The position numbers and the translations under genes were made by a program. DNA of 64,000 nt, from contig OU015569.1 in NCBI GenBank assembly GCA_907165135.1, positions 1,798,001 through 1,862,000 of the forward strand, given 5' to 3'. The stretch is from Oikopleura dioica (Eukaryota > Chordata > Appendicularia > Copelata > Oikopleuridae). Shown piece by piece: positions 53,784 to 64,000 of the stretch (position 1 is its first letter; each line of letters starts with the position of its first letter). The notes beneath the pieces are model-generated. The model searched no databases and had not been told where the DNA came from. It saw nothing but the letters and a program-made list of their open reading frames with translations.

Positions 53784-56032
53784 TGGAGCCTACCAGCTGG
53801 CAGGTAGTGCTCGGCTCGGTTTTTGTCCTTGCATACATATTTTTGATTATACAGAGAGATCTAGTCATACGAAGAGTGCAGTACACAGGCTTGTTGGCAA
53901 TTGTTAGTTGTAGTTAAAAGGAGAAACACCATTGATGATTATTTTATGGTCCGATTGGAATTCAAGTTGTTTGATCCGTAATTGCGAAGCGGCTGCTTTC
54001 TTTGATCATTTAAAATTTTCAATCGAGGCCATAACATATAGCCGTAAACGATAAGAATTGTCAACTGACTCGAAAGTTCCCCGAGTTCCGTATGAACGAT
54101 GCGACGGTTCTAAGACCGTAGAATTCTTCAAATTCAGCAAGGATATTGCAGGTAACATAAACAACGGCGATGAGCGAAATGAGCTGCCATTTTAAAATTG
54201 GATCGGAATGAAAATGTAATACGCTGCGACAGCTTGTAATGAAATTTCTCGCCTGTTGCTCAAAACGTCAATAGCCACCGGTTTATTAGATCAGCGAGAG
54301 ATAATTTGAACGAGTCGATCTCTTCATTGCGGCCTTCTTAAAAAAATAATGAATTCAGGGTATACAATGTTGCATTGTCAGGTGGTATTTGTTACCTTGA
54401 GGGTTTTAATGTTGTAGAATTTTATTTCCAAGAAAAAATCAAAAATCAAGTAGGCCAAGGGGGTAGATATCAAGAATCGTATTTCCTGTCAGTGTTTTCT
54501 CAAATTTTTAACATAGTGACACCCTTATTTTTTCGGCTCAAAATATATTTCAGGCAATTATCTCTTTCCTATGGAAGCCAAAAATTTTGATTTCCTGAGC
54601 TTTAGAGGTGCTAGAATGCAAATCGGGCACCTCCGATTGTCGCCAAAATGACCATTTTAGGAAAGTTAGCGATCTTTGGCGAAAAATTTTGGTAAAAATT
54701 TTTTTGAAATTCGAAATTTCGGCTTCCATAGGAAATAGAGAAAGGTTGAAAGTTTTGTTTCCAAAGTAAAATAAGGGTGTTACTGTTTTAACTTTGTGAG
54801 AAAAGTCTGACAGAAAATCCCGATTTTTGATATCAACCTCCTTATTCATATATCATGATTTTCTAGTTATTCTTTAAAATTATTTTGTAACAGCATTATC
54901 ATTATTAGTTTTTAATCTCTAATTTTAGAAAATCTGCCCGCTGAGTTCATCTCCAAAGTAAAAGAACGCTTCGCAGCACGTCTTGCCTTGTTGAAAAAAG
55001 AATGCTTCCACAAAAAGCAAGAGCCAATTTTTCCCACGTTCGCAGAGTTCAACAGAAAATTCCCAAAGTGGTACGAATTTCGCGGCGCCCGATTTACTGA
55101 CGCGATTTCGCGGGATCCGGCAGTATTCGGATGCGCCGCGCTCAAGTCAGGTAATAAAAAAGTTGCTTTTCGGAGCATTCTTTTGATAAAATTTGCTTGT
55201 TCACATTTTACATGTTTCACAAGCGAGTGGTGTTTTACGAACCGTGGTGATGAATTGGGCTGGCGAAGAGTTTCACTCGCAAACGTACTTAGATCACCTA
55301 AGGAATGGGACTCATCCAAAGAAATCTAAGGTTTTTTAAATACGAAAAAAAGCCCAGAATAGAACATTTACAAACGAAGATCTTTCTTCAATCCTCTCTT
55401 CCGAAAATGCTCTCCGAATTCTGTTCGTTCGGAATCCGATGAGTCGGTTTTGCACCGCTTGGGGTCAGAAATTCAAAGTCGGGGGCGAGTATCAACTGCA
55501 CCGGGAAGAGTGGCTCAAGAATTGGCCATATTTGGAGCGCTACGAAAAAGAGAATACTGCCAATGTGATCGGTTTTGACGACTTTGTGGATTTTTTCAAA
55601 ACTCGACTCCTGGCTCTTTCAACTCTCATTGGAATACCATCCAAGGTAAGTTGCTAGAGTCTGGAGAGTCGATTGTGCAGTTTAGACTCGTGCGACATTT
55701 GCCGATTCCCGTACCAGTATATCGTCAAAGAAGAAACTCTCGACGCTGATCTTTTAGTTATTGCAAAGGAGCACAACTTGACCTTGCCCAGAAGCTTCTT
55801 TGAAACTATGCATGGCAAATCTTCAAATAGCAATTCAAGAAGAAACTACGCTAGCTGGGAGGATGTTTATAGAGGAGTTGGGGACGATTCGAAATACGCC
55901 CTGCTGCTTTCTTCAATTGAGAGAGAAAAAATTGCCAAAATCGTGACCGATTATGCAGACGACTTCACATTACTTGGATATTCCTTCGATTTGGATTCAC
56001 TGAAGCTGGCTGGCCTTGACTCGCGAAAATGA
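53784..56032 (+). CDS. HNK-1/carbohydrate-type Golgi sulfotransferase
   Basis: Exon 1 starts MEPTSWQVVLGSVFVLAYIF, a type II signal anchor. A long intron, apparently with a GC donor (ACACAG|GCTTGT), leads to 54929, where NLPAEFISKVKERFAARL begins the lumenal part. The 5'-phosphosulfate-binding region is SGVLRTVVMNWAGE and the 3'-phosphate-binding region is RILFVRNPMSRFCTAWGQKF. The Cys pair CDICRFPYQYIVKEETLDAD and a C-terminal DYADDFTLLGYSF follow, all typical of the Sulfotransfer_2 (CHST8-14) family. It should transfer sulfate from PAPS to glycans. The splice into the last exon (55677 on) has no fully consistent GT-AG phase. It lies 55 nt after the SOD stop, possibly co-transcribed. Confidence 0.82.
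54455..54855. repeat. Foldback element in sulfotransferase intron
   Basis: The left arm (GATATCAAGAATCG..., TTTTCTCA, ACACCCTTATTTT, TTTCCTATGGAAGCC) is mirrored at the right end with about 75-80% identity. No ORF. The TAACACCCTTATTTT block also occurs near 5045, 15110 and 60975. Confidence 0.65.
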
Positions 56033-56210
56033 GCCGCCGATTCCCAAGCTGGGAAAGAGACGGAACGACCTTGATACATTTTATGGGCTGCCAATTCTGT
56101 TAAATAAATCGCTGCATAACTGCCTCTATCCGCTCTAGTAATCTACTTTGATAAGGAATCTCAGCAGGTGCGCATTTTACGCCTGGGGGTACGGTAGCGC
56201 CATTCACGGA

Positions 56211-56219
56211 TATAAATAG
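56211..56219 (+). promoter_or_regulatory. TATA box
   Basis: TATAAATAG lies 61 nt before the ATG of the downstream secreted-protein gene. It implies a conventional start site about 30 nt downstream rather than trans-splicing. Confidence 0.6.
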
Positions 56220-56271
56220 TTCTCTCTTGGAATTGGAACAGTCACAAAACTGAGAATTCAAAACTGAAAAA

Positions 56272-57777
56272 ATGAAGATTGCTTTTTTGCTATTTATCGC
56301 GAGAGAGGCCGTTTTAGCCGAAATTCAGCTCTTCAAAACCTCCTGTTCCGAGTGTGCTCCCGAGTACGACTGCCAAGATGTTGCAGTAGAGATGTACAGA
56401 AACTTGGCTCATCAACGAGCACAGCGTCACGTGCCGCAGTTACTCGATATGTTCTTTACTTCAGAACACCGATTCTTTTGCCTCAAAGGAAAGGTTCTCC
56501 AGTTTTAGAAAGAAATTTGTTTAGTTTAGACGTCTATTCTCGTTTTCCCAATTTAAGGGTACTCGAAACAGTTTTTTTATTAAAGTGAATTAACAGTAAA
56601 TGCGTTTAATTCTCTTGCGAACCGTTTTAAAGGCCACTCAGAGGTGAACTTTCGCTTTGAGCTTCCGATCCCGGATTTAAACATGGCAACAATTCCTACC
56701 TTACTGGCATTCGATGGGCGCCAGGAACTCGCCCTTTCTGTTCTCGCCATTCGAGATCGCTACGTCGAAGGCTACGACAGTCTTTCTCAACGACTTCCGA
56801 GCCAAGTGGAGAAATTCATCTCCCAACTTGGTAAGCAAGACGATAATTTGAAGGAACACTATCTGAGTTTTTATTATTAGAATTTTCGGACGAAAGCAAT
56901 CTCCTCCAATTTATGAGCGAATACCTCATGCTCGCCGAACTCGCGTATATTGAGCGCAATTTAGAGGTAAATTTAATCAAAAAATATAAAATATAATCTG
57001 CTCACGTCATAATGTGCACGGCAAATGATCTCGCGTGACGACACGTTTAGGATTATTAGGCGCGAGATTAGTCTTTCTAAATCTTATATCAGGTTATTTC
57101 CATTCTGCCATCCCTCCTCGTCGCAGCAACAGAAAGTGCTTCAGCAGAATCGATGACTGAATTGCTCGAAAACAGCAGCGGCAAAAACAAACGACTTTAC
57201 GAAATGCTCATGTACGTCGGTCTCCAAAGCAGCATGGAACCAGCCGGAGATGCGGAGCATACAACTGACTTTTCCAGATTTGCGGCAATCATGAACTTCA
57301 TTCGAGTGAGTCCTGGGATAATTGATTTGCCAATGACATGAAAATATTAATTATTATTATTTTCTCTTTTAGGATTCGAACACAAACTTAGAGCAGAAAA
57401 TTTCCACCTTAGAAGATCCAAACGCTCATCCCGAATACTACCAACAGACCGTTGAAAATGACTACAAGGTTCAGCAGCCTCATCAAGGATTCAGCCCAGG
57501 TACTTTAAATACTTTCAAGTTCTTTCAAAGACGTTATTGTTTAGCTCTTCTGTTCGTAATGTCGAAGGAAGACGAAGCTTTCTCAGTCGAGGAGTTTATT
57601 TTCATCCTTCAAAGTACTCCCTCACTCGCCCAAGATCCGATCATTCCCTACTTGTACATGAAAGACTCTGACAACCACGAAAAACTGCGCACATATTTGA
57701 TGGCTCGTTTGCTCAACCCAGAGCTTTTCCAGAACAACGGAAATAATATGTCCACGGCTTTGGCACTCCTTCAATAA
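56272..57777 (+). CDS. Secreted protein, unrecognised
   Basis: It starts MKIAFLLFIAREAVLAEI (signal peptide) and continues with a Cys-containing segment (SCSECAPEYDCQDVAVEM). About six exons separated by ~50-100-nt introns follow, giving an acidic helical protein: PTLLAFDGRQELALSVLAIR, LLQFMSEYLMLAELAYIERN, RLYEMLMYVGLQSSMEPAG, ending LLNPELFQNNGNNMSTALAL. There is no membrane segment after the signal. The TATA box at 56211 suggests regulated, possibly strong, tissue-specific expression. I do not recognise the family; a lineage-specific extracellular protein is plausible. AATAAA overlaps the stop region. A decayed copy of the 3' end is at 61545-61640. Confidence 0.7.
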
Positions 57778-57953
57778 AATCCTGTTCTTATTCCTGTTCT
57801 CTCGCTACCTCAAACTTTCCTCCAATAAATTTTAGAAAAAAAAGAAAGAAAATCATTTTAAAATTAATTGATCTCATTTTAAAGAAGAGCGTTGGAATAA
57901 TAGTTTTTCTTTGTAAGTCATAAAATGAATTGAAGATGTGTTGATGTCAGGAT

Positions 57954-60900
57954 TTATCCATAAAATGAAAAGGATTCAAATTCAGCGGGCTTTTCGGAGG
58001 AGTCCGAGGGAGCAAGGTTGAGGCTGGAGGCTCCGGACGAAGACTTCGACGATGACTTCGATGAGTGAGAAGAGGACGAAGTTGAGCTAGAAAGGCGACT
58101 GTGAACACTCGATGCATCATCATCCTTGTCTTCATCATCAGATTCCGGAACTCTTTGGGCCATTTCTTCCAGCCAGTCTGGAATTTCGGCATCTCCTTCC
58201 TTAGATTAAAAGTTAATTTCCCTCATCTTACTAAAGGAATTACCCTCATGAGTTTAACCAGGATGGGGGTTTTGGTGAAATCGTTGTAACTACCCCTTCC
58301 TTGCACAAAAGTGACTGCGGTGCCAGGACGACCAACGCGTCCAGTTCGCCCGATTCGATGGATGTAGTCGTCGTGGAAAACGTCTTTGTCCGAGCAGTCG
58401 AAGTTGACGATCAAATCGACAGCGGGAATGTCCAATCCGCGGGCGGCCACGTTCGTCGCAATCAAAACTGGGCAGTTGCTAGTCGCAAAGTTCCAGAGCG
58501 CAAACTCCCGCTGCTCCTGAGAGCGATCGCCGTGCATCGTCATGCATTTGTATTTCAGTTTATCACTGAGGAGACAACCCAAGTAGTCGACCTTGGCTTT
58601 TGTATTCGCGAAGACGAGGGCCTTCTTGCTGCTGCCATCAGTGCCGACTTCGTACTCCTTCAGCACTTTGTCGAGTTCTTTTGGTTTCTTCTCTGGACCG
58701 TCTATCTGGACGACTTTTTGTTCGACGGAAGCACTTAAACAATTAAGTTATTTAACGCTCCCATATTTTTGATCTTACCTTGGAGCATTGAGAATTCCAC
58801 ATTGAGCGTACAAGTAATCCTCACGGAGAAACCCGTTGGCGAAGCTTTGAACTTCCGCTGGAAAAGTGGCGGAAGTGAGAACCTTGCAAATTGGGCCTTG
58901 TGGTCGCTCTCCTCGCTTTGCTTCAATTTTCTTGATGATGAGGTTGCTGATTTCGGCGAAACCTTCGTCGAGCATTCGATCCGCTTCGTCGAGCACGACA
59001 AAATCGCAGCTCGCAAAATGTTGCTTAAAACCGTTTAGATGGCTGTTTAATTTGATAATTTAGCTACCTCAGTAACGCCTTCGACTTTGGGAAAGAGGAT
59101 ATCATCAACGCGGCCAGGAGACCCGACGATAATGTCAGCTCCGAAGGCGTGGAAGCGCTGGGTTCTTCGATTGGTGCCGCCGTAGAGGTTGCTGACTTTG
59201 ATTGTCTCGCCTAAAAGAGAAGTAGAGGATTGAAAAATGAAGAGGGACTTACGTTCAAGTCCGCGAGTGAGCTTGACGGCTTCCTTGGCGATTTGAATCG
59301 CCAGTTCTCGAGTAGGAGTCATAATCACAGCTCGAGGGTCGACTCCAATGATTCCTTCGACACCTGGAATTTCACTTGATCTCTCTCGAGCAAATTTTTT
59401 CTGTCTAAATTTGTGGTGAATATAAAAATGATTTAAAATATTAAGTTTTACCTTGGATTATTCAAAATGTAATTTATGAGGGGAATTAAGAAAGCTCCTG
59501 TCTTTCCCGAACCAGTTTGAGCGTTGATAAGAATGTCTTGCCCCTCTTGAATCGGGTACATTGACACTCGCTGAACAAGCAATGGAGTTTCCCAGCCATA
59601 GACGCTCAAGTTTGTAGCCAATTGTGGGTGAAGATTGAGCTCTTCGTAGGAGTAGCAGAGATATTGCTCAGGTTTGAGCTTGATGATCTCACCGTTGACG
59701 GCTTGGAAGACTTGAAAGTCGAGGGACTCGATCTTTTTAAGCTCGTCTCCTGGGTTGTTGATCGGATGGAGCTCGTCGTCGGCTTCGAGAGCGTGGCAAA
59801 TGTGCCCGCTGTAGAAGCGATTCACTTAAAATTATTGTTAAATAATTAACTTATTGTAGCTTACATTCGAGTTGCTTCCAAATTCGCTCTTTCTCCTTTT
59901 CTTCGTCAATTGTTTGATTATTGTTTTCTTCATCTGCGGGTTTGAAGTCGCCAAAGCCAGCTTTACCATTCGACTGCTCAGAAGAATCAGCAACGCCGCT
60001 TTCATTTGAATTCTGTTTACCAAATCCTGATAGTTTTCGACTGCTTGAGCTTCCTGACTCCAAGATATCAGCATCCTCATCATCATTGTTCTTTTGGCCG
60101 AACCCTGCAAATTTCACGCTGCTTTCTGATTTTTCATCATCTTCCGGTTCTTTCACGGACGAGCTTTTCTCCCCGCCAAATCCTTCAAATTTTTTAACAC
60201 TGTCTTCATCATCGCCGTCTTCTTTATCTGTTTCTACTTCTGTATCGGAGCCTTCGATCGGGACAAAGGCTTCAGAAGACGTTTCTGATTCGGGCGTTTT
60301 GAGGCCAAGCTTGCTTACTTCTCTGGCTAAATCGATCGCTTGTAGTCGCTCTTTTTCTTGATCATGGCTGCTTTCTTTTTCCTTCTCGCGTTTCGCCTTC
60401 CACTCCTCGTAGATCTGATGGTAGAGCGGATCGACATGTTCGCCCGCACGCTCACCCTCAGTGTGTCCATAAGTGTACTGGCGATCGAGAACCAGCGGTC
60501 GATTGAATTTGTTGAGATATTCTAGTTTACGGCTAAAGTACTCGTCTCTGTAGAATCCCTGCTTTCTTTCTTCAGTTTCTGAAAAGATAATATTTTATAT
60601 CAGGATTTAGTATATTATTCAATTATTTGAAGTTAGAAGGAATTATTTCAGCGTTCTTTTATTTAGCTTTTTAATTTACCTTCTTGATCACTCTTCGCCC
60701 CAAACCCACCGAGATGGACAGATTTTTCTTCATCGCTCTCGCCAGAAACCTCTAGAATCGCGCTTTCTTCGGAATCATCCTTTTGACGATTATCTTTTTT
60801 AAACGTAGATGTACTTCGGCTATCTTTGTTTTTCTCGTTGTTGATGCCAGAATGGGTAGTTGACGGACACGAACTGCTATTTTTTTCCTAAAATCATTAT

Positions 60901-61233
60901 TTTATCTAATGCTATTTTAGAGTTGTCAAAACCAAAAATTGGCATTTTCAAATTTAACTTTCTTTCAAAATTAACATAGTAACACCCTTAGTCGAAAATT
61001 ACTCGAAAAAATCAAGGAGAAAAATGTTTTCAAAAGAAACTCGCTGCCTTCTCCTTAATAAATTAAATACTTACAGAAGAAGATATTCCAGTCAGTGGAG
61101 TTTTGGAAGAAGACATTGTGGAAGAAGAGGCGATTTCTGCGATACCCGCCATCGTATCCTGTCCACTTGAATGAGGCTCCTTTTGAGAACCTGAAAAAAC
61201 GTCAGAATCGCCTTTCCCCTCCGAATCTGCCAT
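57954..61233 (-). CDS. vasa-like: Vasa/DDX4-like DEAD-box RNA helicase
   Basis: The N-terminal ~330 residues are acidic and Ser-rich, with at least five Gly-Phe-Gly units (HLGGFGAK, KFEGFGGEK, KFAGFGQK, KLSGFGKQ, KAGFGDF), as in Vasa tails. Helicase motifs: Q motif near GWETPLLVQRVSMYPIQ, AQTGSGKT, PTRELAIQIAKE, SPGRVDDIL, DEADRMLDEGF, SAT, KALVFANTKAKVDYL, VAARGLDIP and HRIGRTGRVGR. A Ser-rich C-tail follows. Vasa acts in germ granules in translation and piRNA processing; PL10/DDX3 is the main alternative, but the GFG repeats favour Vasa. No CCHC zinc knuckles are seen. The start at 61233 (MADSEGKGDSDVFS) has the context CAAAATGG. It is convergent with the preceding secreted-protein gene. 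Confidence 0.88.
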
Positions 61234-61849
61234 TTTGGCAGTTTCTCTCTCTCTCTGCTTCTGCCTCGATCTCCGACTTACCCGGCTTAATATCCGCCAT
61301 TTTGAAAGTTCCCGATACAAGTAAGTCTCTCTTTCAGGATCCCGAGTAAAATTTATAATTCCTCGTTGCTCTCGAGAAATCGAAAAGTAAATGGACAAAT
61401 CTGGCCGAGTAGATCTTGCTCTCGCCCATGTGGAGAAGATTCGAGCCGACTTCGAAGTGCATTTTTGACTCTGCAAGGTAGACTAGGCTTTTCTCAGTGT
61501 CTCGCAGACTGAAAGTTTTCTCAACAATTTCAAAGTCAGACTCGAGTCAACAAATATGATGTCCATAGCTTTGGCACTCCTAGAATTAATATCCTGCTGA
61601 ATCAGCAGTGCTGATCTTTTGCTACCTTAGACCTCCCTCCAATAATAATAATAGGGAAAACGAATTTTATGAAAATGGAAATTTGATGAACTCGATTATT
61701 ACCCTCGTGAATTTGACTTTTATTCTTGCCGAACTCGATGTTCTTGTGACCAAGCACGACCCTTTTTGAAACATAAAATGATAAAATAAGAGAAGAGAGC
61801 ATGAACATCGCAAGGTACAAGGGCGAGTAACATTAAAAAGAAATGTAAA
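61234..61849. other. Divergent intergenic region with 3'-end relic
   Basis: Between two divergent gene starts. A tract at 61545-61640 resembles the 3' end of the 56272-57777 gene (ATGTCCA(T/C)(A/G)GCTTTGGCACTCCT and CCTCCAATAA). A 25-codon frame at about 61391 (MDKSGRVDLALAHVEKIRAD) is probably chance. Confidence 0.5.
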
Positions 61850-63751
61850 ATGAGATTCAGAAACATGAAAAATTGGTCTCTTCTTCTTCTTTGTTCAGTA
61901 TTCATTCTTCTGGTTTCTTTCTTGAATGTTAATAGGACGAAAAAATCGAGACTTTCATCTTCTTTTTACAAAAGGACATTTTTAGCAAGGGATTTAACCA
62001 AAATATAAATTCAATTATTTGCCAAAAAGTATCCCATCTCAGTTATTCACGGCCTCAATACGAATCAAGAACGAGACTTTTTTCTTCATCATGATTCCAA
62101 GGAAAAAGTCCACGAAGCAAAGAGAAACGAAATCGGAAAAGAAAAACAAATGATCAAAATTCTCCACGGCCGGAATTACGGACATTTGCGAACTCAAAAT
62201 CCACAATTCAACTTCAAGTTCCACTTTGTATCCGCCTTCAATCACCGTGCTGGAAGAAAGTCTCCTAATTTCATCACTGAAATTGCAAGAGTACTTTCAT
62301 CTTATCCCCATCCAGCAGAGTGGACAATAATCCTTCCAAAATACCAACAAAACATTGGCAATCCGAACTGGCTCGATCACCTGACTGGATTGGAAGGCAA
62401 CTATTTAGTCTGCGCAAAAGAAGGAAAACTTGCGGTGGGGAGTGAGCGACGCAAGCATTTTGTCGCCTTAGCTGAGGATTTAGAAGACTTGAAAGAGGAA
62501 GACTTAAAAACCTGCGTTGACGATGCTTTTGCGATCAAAACCTCACTCTTGAAAGATTTGTTAGCGGCTAAGAATTACAGCGTTAGTTTGTCGACGGAGA
62601 TGTTACTTGACGAAGCGCTTTTTGACGAGAACAAGACCTTTCTCTCCAGTTGGCTCTATTACCGGTCACAGGTAAGGGACTAAAAAATTATCAGATTAGA
62701 GGTTCTAGTCGTCAAGTCTCAAAAATTCGGAAACGAAGTTTGTCGATTTCGAAGAGTTACGTCAGAAGTCCTTGCAACATACTCATGCCGTCGGATTCGA
62801 AACGAGCCAGAAGCCAAACTGTCTTGTTCGCAAAAACTGATTGAATTCTTCCCGACTAAATCCGACCAGCTCCCCGATATCTATCTCCAGAACGAAAATC
62901 AAGCGCGAGAAGTGATACTTCGCCACCCATTAAAATCTTGCAAGGAAAAGAAAAAACTGCTGGTTCTTGTAAAAACGTCTCCAATTGCTAGTCAACGCGC
63001 AATCAGAGACTTTTATCGACAATTTTTCGCAGCATTTTTAGGTGATCAAGAATACAGCTTGGTTTTCGTTATTGGAGCGAAGGGACTTTCGGACTCTTCT
63101 GGGGAGCTAAAAGCCGAAATTGAACTCAACGACGACTTCCTGATCGCCCTCTTCGAAGATAGCTATGAAAGCTTGCCCCACAAAACTTTTGCGACTCTGC
63201 AATATTTGACGGGCGTCTGCAAAGACAAATTCGAGTACTTGCTCTTCATCGACGACGATACCCTTCTGGACCTGGAGCGGATTTCTCAATTTCTTCTTTC
63301 TTCTGATTCCAGCTCGCCTTTCATCCGCTGCCTGCCTGGCAACTATCTATCTCTGGACGCAGCTCCCTACACTGGAAAATACTTTCTTTTCCCGGAAATG
63401 TGGCCGGTCGACTACAAACCGCCGAAATACTGCAACGGACAATGCTCGCTCTGGTCCAAAACAGCTGTAACACGCGTTTTCAAGGAAGCTCTGCGGACCG
63501 ACAGACGAGAATTTAGACTAGAAGACTTCTTCTTCAGCGGAATTCTGCGCGAAAAAGCGCGAGTTCATAATGTCAAGGGGCTCAAATACACGAACAAAGA
63601 CGGAGTTTCCGCTGGCTTGTGTCGACATTTCCCTAAAAATGGATTGGCAGACTTTATAAGCAAGAATTTCGAAGATGATGGCAATAAAACGAGAAAACTG
63701 AAAATAAAGGACGTCAATTTTCTGGATAATGTCTTTCTGGATGCTTTTTAA
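61850..63751 (+). CDS. GT31 beta-1,3-galactosyltransferase-like protein
   Basis: The first exon begins MRFRNMKNWSLLLLCSVFIL, a type II Golgi anchor. A stem region runs from about 62060 through 62672 (WTIILPKYQQNIGNPNWLDH). The catalytic part from 62705 carries KKKLLVLVKTSP, FEDSYESLPHKTFATLQYL, the metal-binding FIDDDTLLDLE, YCNGQCSLWSK and LEDFFFSGILREKA, in the order of GT31 galactosyltransferases. It should add galactose or N-acetylhexosamine to glycans in the Golgi. Two joints are unresolved: exon 1 to 2, and the join at 62672-62706, where no AG is in phase with the CAG|GTAAGG donor and the intron would be under 40 nt. Confidence 0.78.
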
Positions 63752-63946
63752 TTGCAATTGACTCTTCCTTGATTTCAACTGATCATTAACAATTTAAGAA
63801 AATCGTTGCCAAAAGCGTTATTAGGAGTTATATCGAGCACGTCATTATGAACATATCAATAACTCGAATAAACAATTCTGATCGTTCTATTCTTCTAATT
63901 GCACGAGAGACTTTTCCTCGATTCTATCATTCCCATTCGGCAGAAA

Positions 63947-64000
63947 ATGAGCTACGATGACTCTCTTGAAGAGTGCCAGCACGAGCACGTTTTCGAGCGT
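63947..64000 (+). CDS. 5' end of a gene running off the window
   Basis: ATG in a good context (GAAAATG) opens 18 codons (MSYDDSLEECQHEHVFER) with no stop before the end. The preceding 190 nt are AT-rich. The product cannot be identified from this fragment, and chance is possible. Confidence 0.35.
   Translation, partial: MSYDDSLEECQHEHVFER

Noticed and set aside
1-64000. CRISPR arrays, bacterial operons, phage or toxin-antitoxin systems
   Set aside because: The window has spliced eukaryotic genes; no regularly spaced direct repeats with unique spacers or prokaryotic signals are present.
1-64000. Spliced-leader RNA gene
   Set aside because: I looked for a short donor-ended leader with snRNA-like flanks and saw none; SL use is inferred only from acceptor placement.

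Overview
This window looks like nuclear DNA of a very compact chordate genome, most likely an appendicularian tunicate of the Oikopleura dioica type. The identification is inference: no organism-specific marker RNA was found. The reasons are: genes packed a few tens to hundreds of bases apart; many introns of only about 40-60 nt; GT-AG introns mixed with a few GC-AG ones; tight same-strand gene chains whose short gaps carry AATAAA followed by a pyrimidine/T-rich tract and AG immediately before the next ATG (spliced-leader operon architecture); TTAGGG telomere-type repeats; and animal gene content (a Prd-like homeobox gene, a Vasa-like helicase, Integrator, SEC24, AK7, WDR90/POC16).

Layout. 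1-9.5 kb is gene-poor: one Prd-like homeobox gene on the minus strand, with a 3.4 kb intron, lies in a field of short foldback/MITE elements, two of them with exact 8-bp target duplications. 9.5-18 kb is a rearranged accessory zone. It holds a short CENP-B/Tigger-like HTH gene, an open-frame partial duplicate of the 5' half of a SENP protease gene, a 529-bp element with a 10-bp target duplication, a ~2.8 kb structure with ~450-bp near-identical inverted arms enclosing a small two-exon gene, an interstitial telomeric tract, a 28-bp perfect palindrome and a small gene flanked by inverted copies of its neighbour.

18-50 kb is dense and ordinary. A DEAD-box helicase (plus) converges on a long run of minus-strand genes: SENP, INTS9, an MFS transporter, SEC24, RNF19 (with a C2H2 gene nested in an intron), RBM19/MRD1 (with a tRNA-Pro in its last intron), WDR90, PMS2, an unrecognised gene, AK7, DOHH and METTL4, then a tRNA-Asn. 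50-64 kb holds a possible prepropeptide gene, a TA-flanked foldback element, a secreted Cu/Zn superoxide dismutase, a carbohydrate sulfotransferase, an unrecognised secreted protein with a TATA box, a Vasa-like helicase (minus), a GT31 glycosyltransferase and the start of a gene that runs off the end.

How the genes relate. Most are housekeeping genes with no shared pathway. Grouping looks driven by co-transcription: unknown gene-PMS2-WDR90 (gaps 77 and 98 nt), METTL4-DOHH (68 nt) and possibly SOD-sulfotransferase (55 nt). Cilium/centriole genes (AK7, WDR90) sit in the same minus block. Exon models were built by hand; where exon lengths summed to a multiple of three with consistent phases (homeobox 3' exons, CENP-B-like, DEAD-box, SENP, INTS9, MFS, PMS2, DOHH, small genes) confidence is higher. 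No new multi-gene system such as a defence or biosynthetic cluster was found.
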